64,000 nt of DNA from Sisyra terminalis (Eukaryota; Arthropoda; Insecta; Neuroptera; Sisyridae): assembly GCA_958496175.1 (NCBI GenBank), contig OY292277.1, forward strand, positions 42,543,050-42,607,049, given 5' to 3'. Positions 1 to 14,156 of the stretch are shown piece by piece; the stretch's first letter is position 1; each line of letters opens with the position of its first letter. A model generated the notes under the pieces. It was given only the letters and a program-made list of their open reading frames with translations. It did no database searches and was not told the DNA's origin. Position numbers and translations under genes: made by a program.

Positions 1-75
1 AATTTTAGATATTTCTCGATTATGGATTTTTATAAAACCTAGAGTTGCTAAAGACCTTAGTAGTAAAGCAGGGTT
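1..75 (+). mobile_element. tRNA-derived SINE, 3' part cut by the window edge
   Basis: GATATTTCTCGATTATGG through CTTAGTAGTAAAGCAGGG repeats the body of the copy at 117-262. Confidence 0.65.
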
Positions 76-116
76 TTTAATCGGATTGTATTTTTTCTTG
101 GTGAACAAAACATATG

Positions 117-262
117 CAGCCTACTGGTGGCCAAGTGGTCAAAGAAACCACTCCAAAATTGGTAGACGTTAGGGTCGATTCTATCGAGCAAATTTTCGAT
201 ATTTCTCGATTACAGATTTTTATAAAACCTAGAGTTTCTAATGACCTTAGTAGTTAAAAAGC
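117..262 (+). mobile_element. tRNA-derived SINE, copy A
   Basis: GCCTACTGGTGGCCAAGTGGTCAAA is a diverged class-II tRNA (Ser/Leu-like) head with a pol III A box. A degraded B box (GGGTCGATTCT) follows. The body (TTTCTCGATTACAG, AAACCTAGAG, CCTTAGTAGT) is shared by the other copies. A 3' half of another copy occupies 1-75. Confidence 0.75.
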
Positions 263-619
263 AGTGTTTTTTAACCTTTCAAGTAAGCTGTACTTCTTTG
301 AACCTGAAAATAGTTCTTCGCACCCCTTGGAAAAATTTGTTTGGTTTTTTAGTTAAGAAAAATATATTTTTTACGAAATTTTTAATCTCTATAACTCTGC
401 CGCACTACAAGGGTTGCGGGTACCCTAGGTTAAGAAACATTGTTATAAAGCGACGATAAAAAAGACCTATGAATAATGTGGATACGTTAGATAGCCCTAC
501 TCCTCGAAGTTGTCCTACTAGAATACAAATAAATGTAGAATTTCCTCTTTTTGACCAACTATTCACGTAAAACAATTTACCTAGCTTATTGTAAGATAAC
601 ATAATTATTATAAGAAGGA

Positions 620-775
620 ATTCCAATCATGCAATGCATGATGGAAAATGTGGCAAAATGTGGCGCCACCACATGTGGGTCCGGGGTACTAACTATCTAC
701 AATTTATAGGAAGTATTCCAGATATATTTACGTGCATCTTGACACATTACCGATCATACATTGCATGATTGGAAT
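620..775. mobile_element. TIR element with CAATGCATGAT ends, copy 1
   Basis: ATTCCAATCATGCAATGCAT at the left is mirrored by ATACATTGCATGATTGGAAT at the right. It shares TGTGGCGCC and GGGTACTAACT with the copy at 40.2 kb. Confidence 0.75.
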
Positions 776-1094
776 ACTTTCTTATATATTAGAAGTAAAG
801 AATTCATACTTGATGTTGTAGAAGAGAAACTGGAAAATCTCAAAAAAAGGAAGAAAAAGGATTAAAATCTTGGACTTGTTAAAAAAAAGTATGGAATACT
901 TTGAGTAAAAAAACCTTGCCAGGAATAAAAGGCGTAGGGTGAAAGAATTCAACCATGCAGGAAATTAAAACTATCATTCCTAAATCTTCTTACAAATCGT
1001 AACCATAATATTGAAAAAGCTTTCTTATCAAAGATTTATGTCTAAATGGGAGTATTAAAATGGTTATATACTATGTAAAATGATTCATCTTCAG

Positions 1095-1425
1095 TTTATA
1101 CAATATATAAAATATATTGTCGTCTTATTTATGCAATACAATTTACAAAAGCAAACTATAAACCTAAATTTGAACAAAAAGTTCAAACAAATTAATTACT
1201 AACTTATTGCCCGGATACGTACTTCGATTGCCAAGCAAACTTTCCCAGTGGTCATCAAGTAGTATTGGATCGCTCCTTAACTGCTATATGTTGAGTCAAT
1301 ACGGCAATGAGGCAATACGTCAGTAATTCATTTGTTTAAACTTTGTTCAAATTTATGTTTATAGTTTACATATGTAAATTAAACTGCATAAATAAGAGCA
1401 CAACATATTTAATATATTGTATAAA
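1095..1425. mobile_element. TIR element with TTTATACAATATATAAA ends, copy 1
   Basis: Arms of over 100 bp: TTTATACAATATATAAAATA..., AACTATAAACCTAAATTTGA and their inverse before ATATTGTATAAA at 1425. Inner part CGATTGCCAAGCAAAC. Confidence 0.75.
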
Positions 1426-1614
1426 TTGTAACTATTTATAATCAGCGGAAAAAAATAAATTTGAATTCATCTTCAATTTTCAAAAATTCTTAGTTTTTCC
1501 TTTTAGAATCACAACAACAAAACAAAATGGGTAAATTCTAAAGTGAACATTATTTCATAAAATCAAGTTTTGAAGGCAAAAATTATGTCCACTCGATAAT
1601 TATATCCTTTAAGT

Positions 1615-1874
1615 CAGATGTGATCAACTGGCGGCCCGAGGGCCGCATAAAGTCCACCTCGACCATTTTTGCGACCCCCGAAATTTATCATACTTGTACA
1701 AAATCCTTTTATTTTATATTGGCCAAAATGGTTAAAATCAATATATTTAAAAGGTCTACAGTAGTCTACATATAAATCTAATACAGAGGTATGTATATAA
1801 TTTTATATGTGGCCCGCGGAGTAATGATACATTTCCAAAGTGACCCGCAATATTATTTGGGTTGGCCTCCCCTG
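1615..1874. mobile_element. Old hAT-type MITE
   Basis: The ends are CAGATGTGATCAACTGG and GGGTTGGCCTCCCCTG, with a subterminal GCGGCCCGAGGGCCGC block. The flanks CTTTAAGT and CTCTAGGC agree at five of eight positions and differ only by transitions, consistent with a decayed duplication. Confidence 0.7.
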
Positions 1875-1882
1875 CTCTAGGC

Positions 1883-3179
1883 GAAGATGTGGGTATTAGC
1901 TAGTGTATATATAAAAAATGGATACAAGAAAAATAATAATATAAATTTTAAACTAAAGATTTGTAAAAACAATTTGTAAATCGTTTGTACTTAGCGCAAT
2001 TAATTAAGAGATTTTCTGGTTATCTTTTCGTGTATTATTGCTAATAGGCATATTGATTGCGTATTAAGCTTGAATTTATTCGGAATGTTTAAGCCATTGA
2101 AAGCCAAATGGCTTTGTTTGGCCGTACGTAAGTAAATTTACTAACAAAAGTCAGTGTGAATAATACATGCACTTATATGGGAATAGTCAAACGAACAAAG
2201 TGCATAATTATATGCATTAAACAAATGTGATTTGAAATATACGACAATGAAGATGAAATGAACGAGTGGCAGATGCGAAATTATAGTGTGGTAGCAAAAG
2301 CACAAAGCGAATCCGAGCCGAGTTCCTTCAATTGAAAACGAAAACACAACAATGAGAAATCAATTAGATGAAATTAAACGATATAGGCATATAATTTTAT
2401 TGTTACAGTAACAGTTTGGAAGGGAATTTCTCAACAACTATTCAACGTCTTGCAATGGTTCTTCTTGTTAGTGAACGTGGGCAGAAAGTCACACACGCCC
2501 AACTATGAAAAAAATCTAGCGAAAACAAATAAAAGTCTCACGCCAAAGAGGGGACAACGACAAGAAATTATTGAAATAGAAAATAGCAGTTGAATTATAG
2601 TTGTCTTACCATACTGGGCAACTTGGCCCAACCAAACCCACCCACTGGAACTGCCTACGGCTTTGGCAACTCTATATATCGACTCGATGACTAATGCAAC
2701 TACAGACATTGTCAAAATTATTGAACCCTTACTTTTTTGACAATGTTTAAAAACAAAAGTTTTCGTCTTATTTTGCTTAACATGAATTTATTGATATAAT
2801 TCTATATTTGTCTTCTACATTTTCAATATGGTCTGTAGCAATAGACAACAATTGGCCATAAATGTCATAACATAATTATAGGGATACATGTTTTACTTAA
2901 AAGGTTTGATGTTTGAATGCGGGTGATCTAAGTTAATGAGGAAAGGTATTCTCCAACATGTGTTTCGGCACATATGGGTAAAAGAGTAAGATGAAGGTCT
3001 TTGGCCTCCAGAAATCTGGGAAATTGTATTTGAATTATGTATGAAATCAATTGGAAGATAAAAAAATTTGGTACTCTAAAAAAACGATAGAAGTAAAAAG
3101 TGTTCTAAAATGTGAGCTTCCAGATAATGAGTCGAATTGTAACATTTCAGAAATAGGATAGTTGTAGGATCTAGTTAAA
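1883..3179. other. No feature seen
   Basis: AT-rich non-coding sequence. The short reverse frames at 2141-2347 and 2503-2715 have no recognisable content. Confidence 0.5.
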
Positions 3180-3194
3180 ATATTGACACCAAGT

Positions 3195-3293
3195 AGATAA
3201 TAAAATTCAGATCTCTGTTTTTATTAAATAAAGAAGACAATTCAGTTTGTTTAAGGTTGTTTCTTAAACAACTTGAATTGTCTTCTTTATGGA
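3195..3293 (-). mobile_element. Internally deleted relative of foldback copy 3
   Basis: It shares the tail (AGATAATAAAATTCAGATCT) and the outer arms (AAGAAGACAATTCAG) of the 51.9-kb element in reverse orientation. The hammerhead-like part is missing and the loop is reduced to about ten bases. Possible short duplication: ACCAAG on both sides. Confidence 0.6.
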
Positions 3294-3323
3294 TACCAAG
3301 CTTAAAACATTGAGGTGTACCAT

Positions 3324-3593
3324 CAAGGGCGGATTTAAGAGGGGAGGAGGGGGCACGTGCCCCCCAAGGTATTTTTGTGTACTGTGGAGATTCCATAACA
3401 GTACATACTTAGAAGTAAATCAAATTATTAAAGTTGTGAAAATATATGAATAAAGTAACAGAAAGAACATTAGTGAAACTCTAGTCTATTTCTGGCTGGA
3501 ATTGCGAATTTTTTTCGTGATCCCTTTCACGCTCTTGCAAATGAAAAATGATATTGTGCCCCCTCCAGAAAAAAAATCCTGAATCCACTCTTG
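3324..3593. mobile_element. hAT-type MITE with perfect 8-bp TSD
   Basis: TGTACCAT at 3316-3323 and 3594-3601. The ends are CAAGGGCGGATTTAAGAG and AATCCTGAATCCACTCTTG, with GGGGGCACGTGCCCCC just inside the left end. Confidence 0.9.
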
Positions 3594-3601
3594 TGTACCA
3601 T

Positions 3602-6534
3602 AGACTATAGAGGATTCATGTTTAATTTTTTTTTCCCTCGAAATTGATTCGGAATCCTCTCGGAGTCCTCGGAATCCTTCGGAATCCTTATCTCTCCTTA
3701 TATGAATATATGAAAATAGATCGTTCATATGGCGTCAAAAAGAAATAAAAAAAATCTAGTGTGGTGTACGAAGCGCCGTCTACCAAAGCACCGTTTTTAT
3801 GGTAACTAAAATCAACGGCTGGCAATTGAGTGCTGAAAAGCGCTAGCCTACACAAATAAGCGCTTGAAATAAGCTCTTGAATTTTACTTGCCTCGATTGC
3901 TTCTGTTTCCCACACCAGAAAAGAGAGACTTGTATATATAAGTCTGTCTTCTAACATTTCCATCACGGTTTTTTGATTATTGTACATTGTGCTATTTATT
4001 AAAAACAAATCAATAAAAACAGTGGAAACACTGTATAATGTTTTCTATCTCATTGATCTTATTGTATGTGTCTCTTTTTACTGTCGCTTTTCTTTTTCAT
4101 TAAGTTTCAAACCACAATGATGCTAAAGAAGTTTTCACTTCCAAATTTTCTCTTCAAAAATTTGCACCCATACATAAAAATAATCTAGTATTTTAACGAA
4201 AGCTTTTTCTTTTCTAAAAGCTATATATGAAAAAAACAGTTTTTCTCAAAAAAAAATTTCTTTTAAAAGGTTGTATTTGTAACTTTATCATTTTTGCCAC
4301 TGTGGTAATTGATTTATTCAGGTGTGAGGAAAATCCCGTCAAAGATTGGGGATGATCAATCCCAAAATTGAATACGTTTTCCAAAGGTAAACAATATTTG
4401 ACAAAAAGATTTCCAAAGTCTCACTTCTATTGGATAAAATGCAGTAAAATGGTAAAAAATTAATTTATGAACTGAATTTTCGTATCGATTGCACCATCGA
4501 TATTAAAACGATATTAGCCAATTAATCAGGTTTGTAAGCTATTTAAGATATTGCAATTTCATTTACAGTTTAGTTATATGGAATCCATATTTAATTTTCA
4601 GCTAGAAGGCTTACGATTCCCATTAATTGGCTATCGATGGTACAATTGATACGAAAATTTAGTTCATAATTTTATTAGAGCTGATGAAAATATATTATTA
4701 TTATTTCAATGAATATTTGCATAAAAAAATATTTTTTAAAGACAATTTCTTAAGTTTCTAAATATTTTGATGAGTTACATATATATTTGGAGTTGAAAAA
4801 TAATTATCATTATATTTCTTCCCCAAAAAGAAATTTAAGTATTAAAGCATTTAAAAATTTATTTAAAACATTTAAGCTTAAATTTAATGCTTAAACATCA
4901 GATTTTTGAAAAAAAAATAGTTATTTTTTCATGTTCCATTACATAAAAAAAAATTGAAAAAATTGCTAAGTCTAGAAGAGTACTAAAGACTTTATTTTTC
5001 CCCATTCAAACTAAGTATACACTTTGTCCCGAAAAAATGCTATTTAGACATAACAATAAATAATCGAAAAAATAACATAATTGAATTTAAAGAAATAGTC
5101 GCTATCATGTTAAATGGACATAAAAATAATGGAGTTTTTTTCCAACCTTATATAAAAATTATTTGAATAAAGTCTTAAATAAAAATATTTAGGTTTAAAA
5201 TCTACTTGTAAATCAAAGTTTATCTATAAATTGAACCGCAAATCATTGTCTTTAAGTTCACAATAAATTTTATAGTTCCCTCTATTTAACAACCTGTAAA
5301 ACAGCTAAGCTTTGAAACTATGTTTCACCAAAATTGGAATACTTTGACATGAGAACGAAAGTCATTACGGTCTTTAATACTTATCACAAAATCAATTTCT
5401 AGTAGGAACATAGGAAATGTTTTTTTTCTTAAATAAAATAAAATCGTAATACATAAGTCGATACAGTATTTACAACCTGAAACACCTGATAAATATAAAA
5501 GATATGGTATATACTTGTAACATAGTTTGCTTCATTAAAAATTGGCAAGTTCAAAGTCCTAAGAATGATTTTTTATAATTTATACAATTCAATGATAAAA
5601 TAATTAAAACTTTGTTGCAGAATCAATTTTTATTTTCTCTCGTTTTCCAATCAATTGATTCAGCATTAAATAGTGAAAACGAAATGAATTAATAGTTAAT
5701 GGTAGTACAACTTCTTTTACATAATGTATTTCTTTTTTCGCATAATAAATAAGTAAAAAACCAATTATTGTTGGTATGATTGAAGGAATTTCTAATATGA
5801 TTCTCAACGTTTCCTGTATGTTTTTTTTTTATTTTTTATTTATTCGTATAGCAAATAATATAATAAGGTAAGGCGAAGCTGTTTTATAGTTCCAAATAGA
5901 ATATCAAACGTAAAACAGGTCTCAATGTTTGTGTAATAAATTATCAATATAATTGAGTTCCCTATACGAATAAGTTTGCGAAAAGGATATCTTTTTCAAT
6001 TATATCATCGTAAGTATGTTAATGCGGAAAATTTTTAGAATTTTTCAATTTTAATTTGCAGGTAATTTGCTTGACTGAAACGTAATTTTTATAATTTATT
6101 TACTAATGATTTTTGTTCAATGTCTTCTTTGTGTGGATTTTTTTATATATTATAGTCTTTTCATGCATCTTTTTGTCTTTATTTGATTGAATTGCATAAT
6201 GGACAATGGTTTGTCAGATTTAAAGTAAGAATTTCATAAGTTAATATTTTCTGTATTGTTCTATAGATTGGAAATAAAACTTTCGTTACTAAAAAAAATG
6301 GTGTTAAAGATTGAAATGGCAATAAAATTTTTATTTGCATCGTACTTTATTGATCATACTATTAAAGTTTGATTATTTCATCTCTTGGTGATCCAAAGTA
6401 TCATTACAAATGATTCATCTATAGATCGATATCCGAACTTTTATGACCCACCTCCTTACATATTTATTTTTTTTAAAGCTCTATGGTTAACAAAGTTTGG
6501 GGACTTCTATTAGATAAAGGTGGTTAACAACACT
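3602..6534. other. Mostly featureless, one MITE at 4.4 kb
   Basis: Apart from the TIR element at 4417-4677 I see only AT-rich sequence. A 106-codon reverse frame at 3688-4008 shows no motif. A possible small inverted repeat (TTATTCGTATAG / CTATACGAATAA) spans 5839-5972. Confidence 0.45.
4417..4677. mobile_element. TIR element with AACCTCACTTCTA ends, copy 2
   Basis: GTCTCACTTCTATTGG, then AACTGAATTTTCGTATCGAT mirrored by ATCGATGGTACAATTGATACG and AATTTAGTTCATAA. Shorter than the copy at 11 kb. The outer right end is lost. Confidence 0.7.
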
Positions 6535-6542
6535 ATCTAAAA

Positions 6543-6745
6543 CAGTACTTCACTAACGTTTTCACGGCCCCTTGAATGAGAAAAAAAATCCAAAGCTTCC
6601 TTTCCCAAAAATTTTAGGCTTTAGTGATCCAAAGTATTTCATTTATGTACCATTAAATATTATTCGATATAGAAATATTTCGCGGCTTCCTAGCAGGAGC
6701 TTTTGGACTTCCGAAGGACTGAATTCCCCAGTTTGAGAAATACTG
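6543..6745. mobile_element. hAT-type MITE
   Basis: Ends CAGTACTTC and GAAATACTG, flanked by ATCTAAAA (6535-6542) and ATCTAAAC (6746-6753), seven of eight identical. Confidence 0.7.
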
Positions 6746-7087
6746 ATCTAAACGAGTTGAAATATTGAAATTTTCTCTCATCTTTTGCTTAATAAAATGA
6801 TATTCGTTTATATAAAGGAAATGAGGGAATATCATCGACAATTTTTTCGTACGAGCGGATATTGTAAAAAAGTGACAAGTATTGAAGTGTGCCAATATGG
6901 TTTTTATAATTTCTCATCAATAAATGAAACCATAAAAACTTTGAATTAAAAAAAATGATACCGGGATATCCTGGCTTCCCTAAGAAGAATAATAAAATAA
7001 TAATTTTATTTATCATTTTTTTCCAATTTTAAATCTAACACTGAAGTTCAAATAATTATCAAATTATTCAAAATTAGGAAAAAAATT

Positions 7088-7673
7088 AGTGTCCGACCGA
7101 AACTAGTTTTTACGGCCGAAACTTTCACATAAGGTCATGTTTTCGTAGGAATTTTTTTTTATTATAATTAGCCTGTCTTTACTTTTAAGTCCTATAGGTG
7201 TTTATTAATCACTTAGTCTCTAATATTTGAATTTATCATTCAATATAAAACATACTATCACTTCTTATTTCAAATAAATTATTTGTACTTCTGAAAACAA
7301 GGGGTTGATTCAAACGAAATAAACATAATATTTGTTTTTAATATTAGTTAAATAAAAAATGATACAAAACATTACTTTTTACCTAATATGTTAAGGTACC
7401 CAATCAGAAAGTACTATTTCTTACATCTTCAAACCAGATAATTTTTTCTAAACTTTGATCAGTTTTCTCTCGAATTAAAAAAAAATATTATAAATAATCT
7501 TAATCAACTGATAATTATCAGTATTCATAATTGAAGAATGCAATATTATAAGTAAGGAACAATAATTTCTCAACATTTTCATCTCACGAATTCATTTTCG
7601 GTTTTGGTCATAGTTTCGGCTTGAACTAAGCCGAAACTAGGCTGAAACTGTAACTGAAAGTTCGGTCAGACAT
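7088..7673. mobile_element. Transposon with AGTGTCCGACCGAAAC ends
   Basis: Left end TAGTGTCCGACCGAAACTAG, right end AGTTCGGTCAGACATT, with GTTTCGGCTTGAACTAAGCCGAAAC just inside the right end. Non-coding interior. Related to 58463-59600. Confidence 0.7.
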
Positions 7674-7674
7674 T

Positions 7675-10600
7675 GAAAAAATTAAATTCTTGAGGAAATC
7701 GCATATTTTTTTCTAAGCTTTAAAGAATGTCAAGGTTTTCCTCCCTCCTAAAGTTTTCTATTTCTCCTTGAGTTTCCAGGTCAAAACTCGCTTTTTCCCT
7801 GACTTTATTTATAAGCTTTTCTATAGAACTTATTATTCTATAAACAGATTCTTTACATAATATGCAAGTATTTACGATAAAATCTACACCTTTTCCAATC
7901 TAAATACTAATTAAAATATGAAGATATTAAAAAATTCCAGAATTTTTTGCTCAACTCCCCTTAACTTTCTTGATCCAATAAAACGCCCTATCTTTTCAGA
8001 TTTCCCAGTTCGCTGGACACCCTAGTTCAATTAGTAACCACTGCAAGTGTATTTTTTTCTTCAGTAATTTAAAACAAGTATAAAAATAGTTACATTAATA
8101 GCTTCTGCTCATGGAATTTTTCAACCACTGCAGAAGTTATAGCTAGCAACAAAACATTTGGATGTATTTGTTTACTTTTAAATTCTTTATGAGAAGATTT
8201 AAGAAAATCTAAAAATAGTTTCTGAGAAAAACAGTGACGCAAAACAATGACAATTTGTTCAGAAAAAATTTCACTTCTATCGTGTGATAATCTCAAAATT
8301 GGTCAAACACCTCCGTCGAAAAACATTGTCAAGAATCTGTAATTTCTCACCAAAACACATTCAATTCTTTTGGCTTTTGTCATTGTTAAGATTTTCTCAA
8401 ATTTTCAATGAGATTAGTGAAACGAAAGGAAACGGAAAGCCATCACATTGCCAATGTGTGCGAAATTCATTTCGCTAAATAAGTGCTAACATTTTTAATG
8501 CTCTATTCTTTTCTTGAAAATAAAAAAATAACATTAAGATAAGATGCCGACTTATTTTCGCCAAAATAAAAATAAGCAATTAGAAATGATAAATTTTTAG
8601 ATTTAGAGTGGCATTTTTATGACCAACCAAGTTTTATTTCAATACCTTTTCACTATTCTATGGCAGAAAAGGAAAGTGTAGAGATTAAAATTATGCGGGC
8701 AGAAGATTAATAGAAGTTTGCGAACTACTCGAATTTATATAAAGTTTACAATTTATTGTTTGAATTCTAAATTACTTGTATTAAATTTATGCTATAAAGA
8801 ATGCTATATATAAGAATTATATATACGATTCATTGGATATATTCATATTGAGGGTCATTCATAAATTTCGTAAACCACTTGGAGGCATATTTTTGAGATT
8901 CCTTTTTACTTTTCCGTATAAGGGAAACCATATTTTGTTTACTTAAGGGACGAGGAGTGTCTAAAAGACAAAAATTATCATACATTAATTTATAATAACC
9001 CCTTAATAACCCTTTATTCGTAATTAACGTATCTTTTATGTGGATATAGAAATTAATACATTAATTCACCTTTGAAGCTCCAAAATTTAAAGATCCTAAA
9101 TTTAAAAAAAAAAATGGCTAAAGCCTTTTTAGATTGAAGCGATTCAAAGCCAAAATGCTATATAAAGAGTTATAGTTGTATATTGACACTGTTGTAAAAA
9201 ATATATGGAAGAAATCATACAAGGATATATGCATCGTTTTAAAGTTATAATATTGTACGAAAATTAATTTAACTTTTTCATTCTAAGTACCATAAAATAT
9301 GCTTTAAATTGAAAGGCATTCTTTTAACCAGTGATTTATAACTCAATTTTAAAGCAATTTTCAATTATTTAGAAACTATTCCTTGTAATGCATTAGACGA
9401 GCTGAATTTTGGCACGAAATTATAGGTAACAGCTACAGGTGTGGAAAGTAATTGCCAATACTTTAAGGGTCCAAAAAAATTATAAGATACCATGCGTTTA
9501 TAAGGTGGCACTCGCCCTTCAGAAGGAGTCGAAAATGGAGGATGCAGATTTAATTTTGCTAGCGTTTTATGGAGCTTTTTTCTGTCATATACAATGGACA
9601 TTAGATCGAAACAAAAAAAAAACTTCTAAACATCTTTCAGTGCCCTTTAAATTTACTGTCTGCAAATTAACATTTGCAAATTTACTAAGGAAATAAAATT
9701 TATAATACGATCCTTATGGAAACTAGTATAAGCGATATGAAAAAACCCTATAAAGTTTGGATTCAGAATAATCCAGACCTGACGATGGCAACTATCCCCT
9801 GTTGAAATACATTGTGAACCAGAAAATTGAGTTATACGACGTAAATAATTGATTAATTAACTAACGTGACTCGAAAGTAATAAAATAAAAATTATTATTA
9901 ATGTTAATCCACACCCTCAATTTTCAACCCCTTCTGAAAGGCGAATAAAAGTATTAATAGTATAAAAGGTTTCAAGTTTGGATCTTAGACACATCCAAAA
10001 GTATATGCGGAGACTTTGAAATGACAAGTTTTGGTAGCAGAAGAACTGGAAAAACGTTATTTTGGGAAATGGTTCCTTACGTTTGTTTTTCTTTGTTTTT
10101 CCATAAATTCTTAAACATTTAGTAAAATATGTTACTCACATGTTGTATAGTTAAAAGTATTCCTTGTGCAATTGCCTTATGTAGGTAAAAGTCTAAATCA
10201 AAAGATCCATAGACCACAAAGTTCTATTCTGGTCACGAAACATCAGCATATATATTGGTTTCTATGTAGAAGAACTGTTTAGACTTGCCACTGGTAGAAA
10301 GGAGTTTAAGAAGCTTATCCGATGATATCCTACGCCTAGAAAAGAGTAAAAAATCATTAGAAGAGGAAAAGACAACATGGGTTTGAAACTTAATAGTTCC
10401 AATCCATTTTTTCAAAAAATAAAAACAAAATTTGGAGATTAAGGGAAGCAATTGTGCATGGATACCATAAAAATTTGGGTGTATTTTCGTTGCTGATATG
10501 ATTCAGCATGTTTAGGCACGTGAAACTTATGAAAAAATCAGTTTTCAAGTCAAAATATTCCAATATGGGTGACAAAAATATTCCAATTTTTAAGCTCAAT

Positions 10601-11030
10601 CGATTCATGAAGCTTTAATAAAAAAAACAATGGAGTTTCGAAAAACAACAAAATTGAAACGTGAAGAAATTTTTGGATCAAAATTCGAAGTAAAACTATT
10701 GATAATAATTTTTACTTTGCTTCTACTGCCTCACATTATAATTATTTTGTAAGGTACAAAAATTATAATCTTTTTTCCCCTACTTTTCAGCACGTTATCG
10801 TGCTGAATTTTGGCACTCCTTCTACACTTTCGATGACAACGCATAAAATCGTTATATGTAATAACCATCAACTATTTCTACTTTAATTAAATATTTAACT
10901 TCAAAAAAAATGACTTAAAAATAAATGACAACAATTAATTAGTTCAGATTTGAGACAATAATTGACAAAATTGATATTAAAAATATATTGAAAGACTAAA
11001 AAAGAGAAAATAAAATATTTAAAAAAGATT
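7675..11030. other. No supported gene
   Basis: AT-rich. The overlapping frames at 9365-9601 (-) and 9439-9696 (+) are not recognised. The patch at 8852 (AGGGTCATTCATAAATTTCG) resembles 58.62 kb and may be an old TE. Confidence 0.45.
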
Positions 11031-11374
11031 TTAAAAACCTCACTTCTAATTATTAGTAAAATGCATTAAAAAAGTAAAAATTAAATTTATAAACTGAATC
11101 TTGGTACCAATTGTATCATCGATATTAAGGTAGTATTAGCCAATTAGCAAAAATCATCTGCTGTCTAGTTGTGCATTAAAGCAAGAAGTGAAATTTTGTT
11201 AACAATTTGGTTATATAAAACACCCCTCACTTTGATATACAACTAGATAGTTAACGATTCTCATTAATTGGCTAATATCACCTTAATATCGATGGTACAA
11301 TCGGTACGAAGATTTATTTCATATTTTTTTTTTACCTTTTTAGTGCATTTTATCAATAGAGGCGAGGTTTTTAA
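11031..11374. mobile_element. TIR element with AACCTCACTTCTA ends, copy 1
   Basis: TTTAAAAACCTCACTTCTAA ... AGAGGCGAGGTTTTTAAA. The inner arms TATCATCGATATTAAGG and GTATTAGCCAATTAG are mirrored near 11260-11300. Confidence 0.78.
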
Positions 11375-12898
11375 ATATTTTTATTATTTGTGCTTATCTA
11401 GGGAATCTTAGAATGACGAAATCTTTCACAATATTTTTTACTAATATAGTTTTGAAAGTAAATTTAATATTTTAGTGGTTTTCATCCAAATGATTAAATC
11501 GAATTTGCCAAATTAGTTCACACCCATAAGCTTATATTTGGAATTAAAAACTAAATCTGGACTAAATTTAGGATTCATCTTAGTTTAACGAACTTTGGTT
11601 CACAATCTTCGCACCAATCAATTACAACCTACTTATAAATAAGTAGAAATATTTTACAAAAAATCCATATGATTATTTTGAAACTTGTACATTTCACACA
11701 CAATATCCAAAAATGGGAAACCCACGTAGGTACAATTGATATTATTGTAAATTAAAACAGTTATACTTCAACCTACCTTCACATAAATTTTGTACCGGTT
11801 TTCCTTAATTATTTGGTTCGTTTGATTTAACAATAGCCGTTGTTTACCGATCTATTATACGGTTTGTTATAATTTTTTGGATTTGGCTGAAATAATTGAC
11901 ATTTTATATTTGCCTAGTGAAGCCATAACTGTTCAAATTCATGATGATTTTTTTCATTTGATACTTATTGTATTTTTTCTTTCAGTTCTTTTGCATTATT
12001 TGGTAAAAAGAACTGTTAACGAATAATTTCCCATTAATACATTGTCATAATTGCAAAATATTCATATTATTCGCAGTTATTCAAATGTTCTGGCCAAAAT
12101 AATCGTGTGGGATTTGTGTCAGTTGAATTGAAAGAAATATCTTTTTTTTTTGTTAAGTTTTCCAAAATCATTAACCGTTTGGGTTCATTTGAAAACAATC
12201 GATTTTTTTTATCTATCGATATTTCAGTGTTTTATTATTAACTATACTAGAAATTAGTGGTCAATTTTGCTGTTTCATATTGATGATACTAATATTGGTA
12301 CCTTACTATGGGAAAAAGCAAGGAAAATTGTACAAAAGAAATTTTAGATATACACATGTTGTATAATATAGAAATAATTTCTTAAAAAAATACTGTGATA
12401 TTCAAATTGTATTCGAAACTCGAAAATGTAAATTGTCGCCGTAACATAAGCGAAAATATATATATTCTTGGCTGGCAATACATAGGTACACCGGTTTTGT
12501 ATTTGTTTAAATGAAAAATGTGTACGAATATAACGGTATTAATGTACATAAGCGATGTCCATTGAACGTCGCCGATTTGCTTAATACGAATTTGTCTATA
12601 AATTTATTCACAATGACTTTGGGACGTGAAATTTGAAAAGCTGGAAAAAATTTCCAGCACGAACAAACAATTCACAGAAAACAGGCCATTGTTAATTTAG
12701 CCTTGTCACATTTGAAAAATTCAATATTTGCTCGAATATCATATTTTATTGGTAAACGAAGGCCAAAGCCTGACAAGTAGAAAAAAAAAATCGTCAGCCA
12801 CAATCGTTAGCCACAACTTTGCCACAAGTTTCAGTGAAAGTTTGAAAAGTTTGAAAAATCTAATCTATTACGAGACATGGCATTGTATATCGGCTATA

Positions 12899-12950
12899 TC
12901 AGTGATTCTCAACCTTTCTTTTATTGGGAACCGATAAATTTATAGGATTG
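12899..12950 (+). mobile_element. Isolated hAT-like end
   Basis: CAGTGATTCTCAACCTTTCT resembles a common hAT terminus. No matching opposite end or duplication was found downstream. Confidence 0.4.
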
Positions 12951-14156
12951 CATTTTTTTGTAATCAACCGTACTAATATTTTATTACTAACTGGCGATCC
13001 AATTCGCAGTTTTCGGTCATTAATTTTTTTACGAATTATTAAAATACTTAGTGGCGTAACTATGGTCAGTAGCTATGGTAGTTATTATGGTCACCGTTCT
13101 ATACACCAATGGGTCAGGATTCAAATCTTGCAAACACTAGAAATTTTTATGTCAACAATTATGGCCAGTAGAACCCAAAAAGGCGGACCAATGCAATCTT
13201 AAGGATACAAACTTTCTTAATTTATTTTTCCAATTTTTCATGTTGGGTGCCAATCTTTTTCTATTACAATTCCCCATATAAATATTCTTTCAAGAACGGA
13301 GAAAAAATAATGAATACACTAAATCAAAAATTAACTTTTTTCTCACAGTATACTTCTCTATAATAAAATGCATGTTTCTAGTATAATTTTAAATTATTAA
13401 CCCTGCAACCCAGCATGGATACATGGAGATCCATGTTTATTGATTTTTAGGCAAAACTTTAAACCAAACAACGTTTCATCTTAACTATATGTATTTTTTT
13501 TATATGAAAACTATTCCAAAAGAATCCAAGAATATTTAATAAGCAAATTATAATTAAGAGATGGAAATCTGAGACTAAAGGTTTACTCCTTCCTCAATAA
13601 CTGAGGAACACTCATTTTATTGAGTATTATAAATAACTTATGAAATTTTAAGGGCTCGTTCAATAAAAAAAAATACTATTTTTTTTCAGAATTTCATCCC
13701 TTATTTAGCTCTTTCTCTGTCTATTACTTGTAAAGCACTTAAACTAAGTGCTAATCTTAGTTTATCAAATTTGAAAGGAGTACTACTCCTGAAGAAAGAT
13801 TATACCATAACAGTTTCACCCTCTTTCTTATCCTTACTTCTTTTAGACTTACTAATGTGCAATTTCATTTTTAAATTTTAACATTTTCATTTACTATTCA
13901 ATTAAGCACATTTATCGGAATAAATTGGGGAAATCAATAAGTTCTAAATTAAAAATAATTGCGGAGGATAATAGACTTAGCTTATTTTTCAATAATTTCC
14001 TTGGAAGAATTTTCATTACTTTAAAAATAAAATATGCACACAATAATCTCTAACGGGAGTGTTATCATTTAATAGTTTGTGCATTTCTTAAGAAGGCTTG
14101 TGATTTCACAAGCATATTCTTTTTCTTCTTCATTGTACTGGGAAACTTTCCTAAGA

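Noticed and set aside
3688..4008. 106-codon reverse frame
   Set aside because: No motif, repeat or promoter context recognised. Length is compatible with chance in 64 kb.
9365..9696. Overlapping frames on both strands, the - one reading PPYKRMVSYNFFGPLKYWQ
   Set aside because: Somewhat protein-like, but no family recognised, no splice or promoter context, and both strands open at once.
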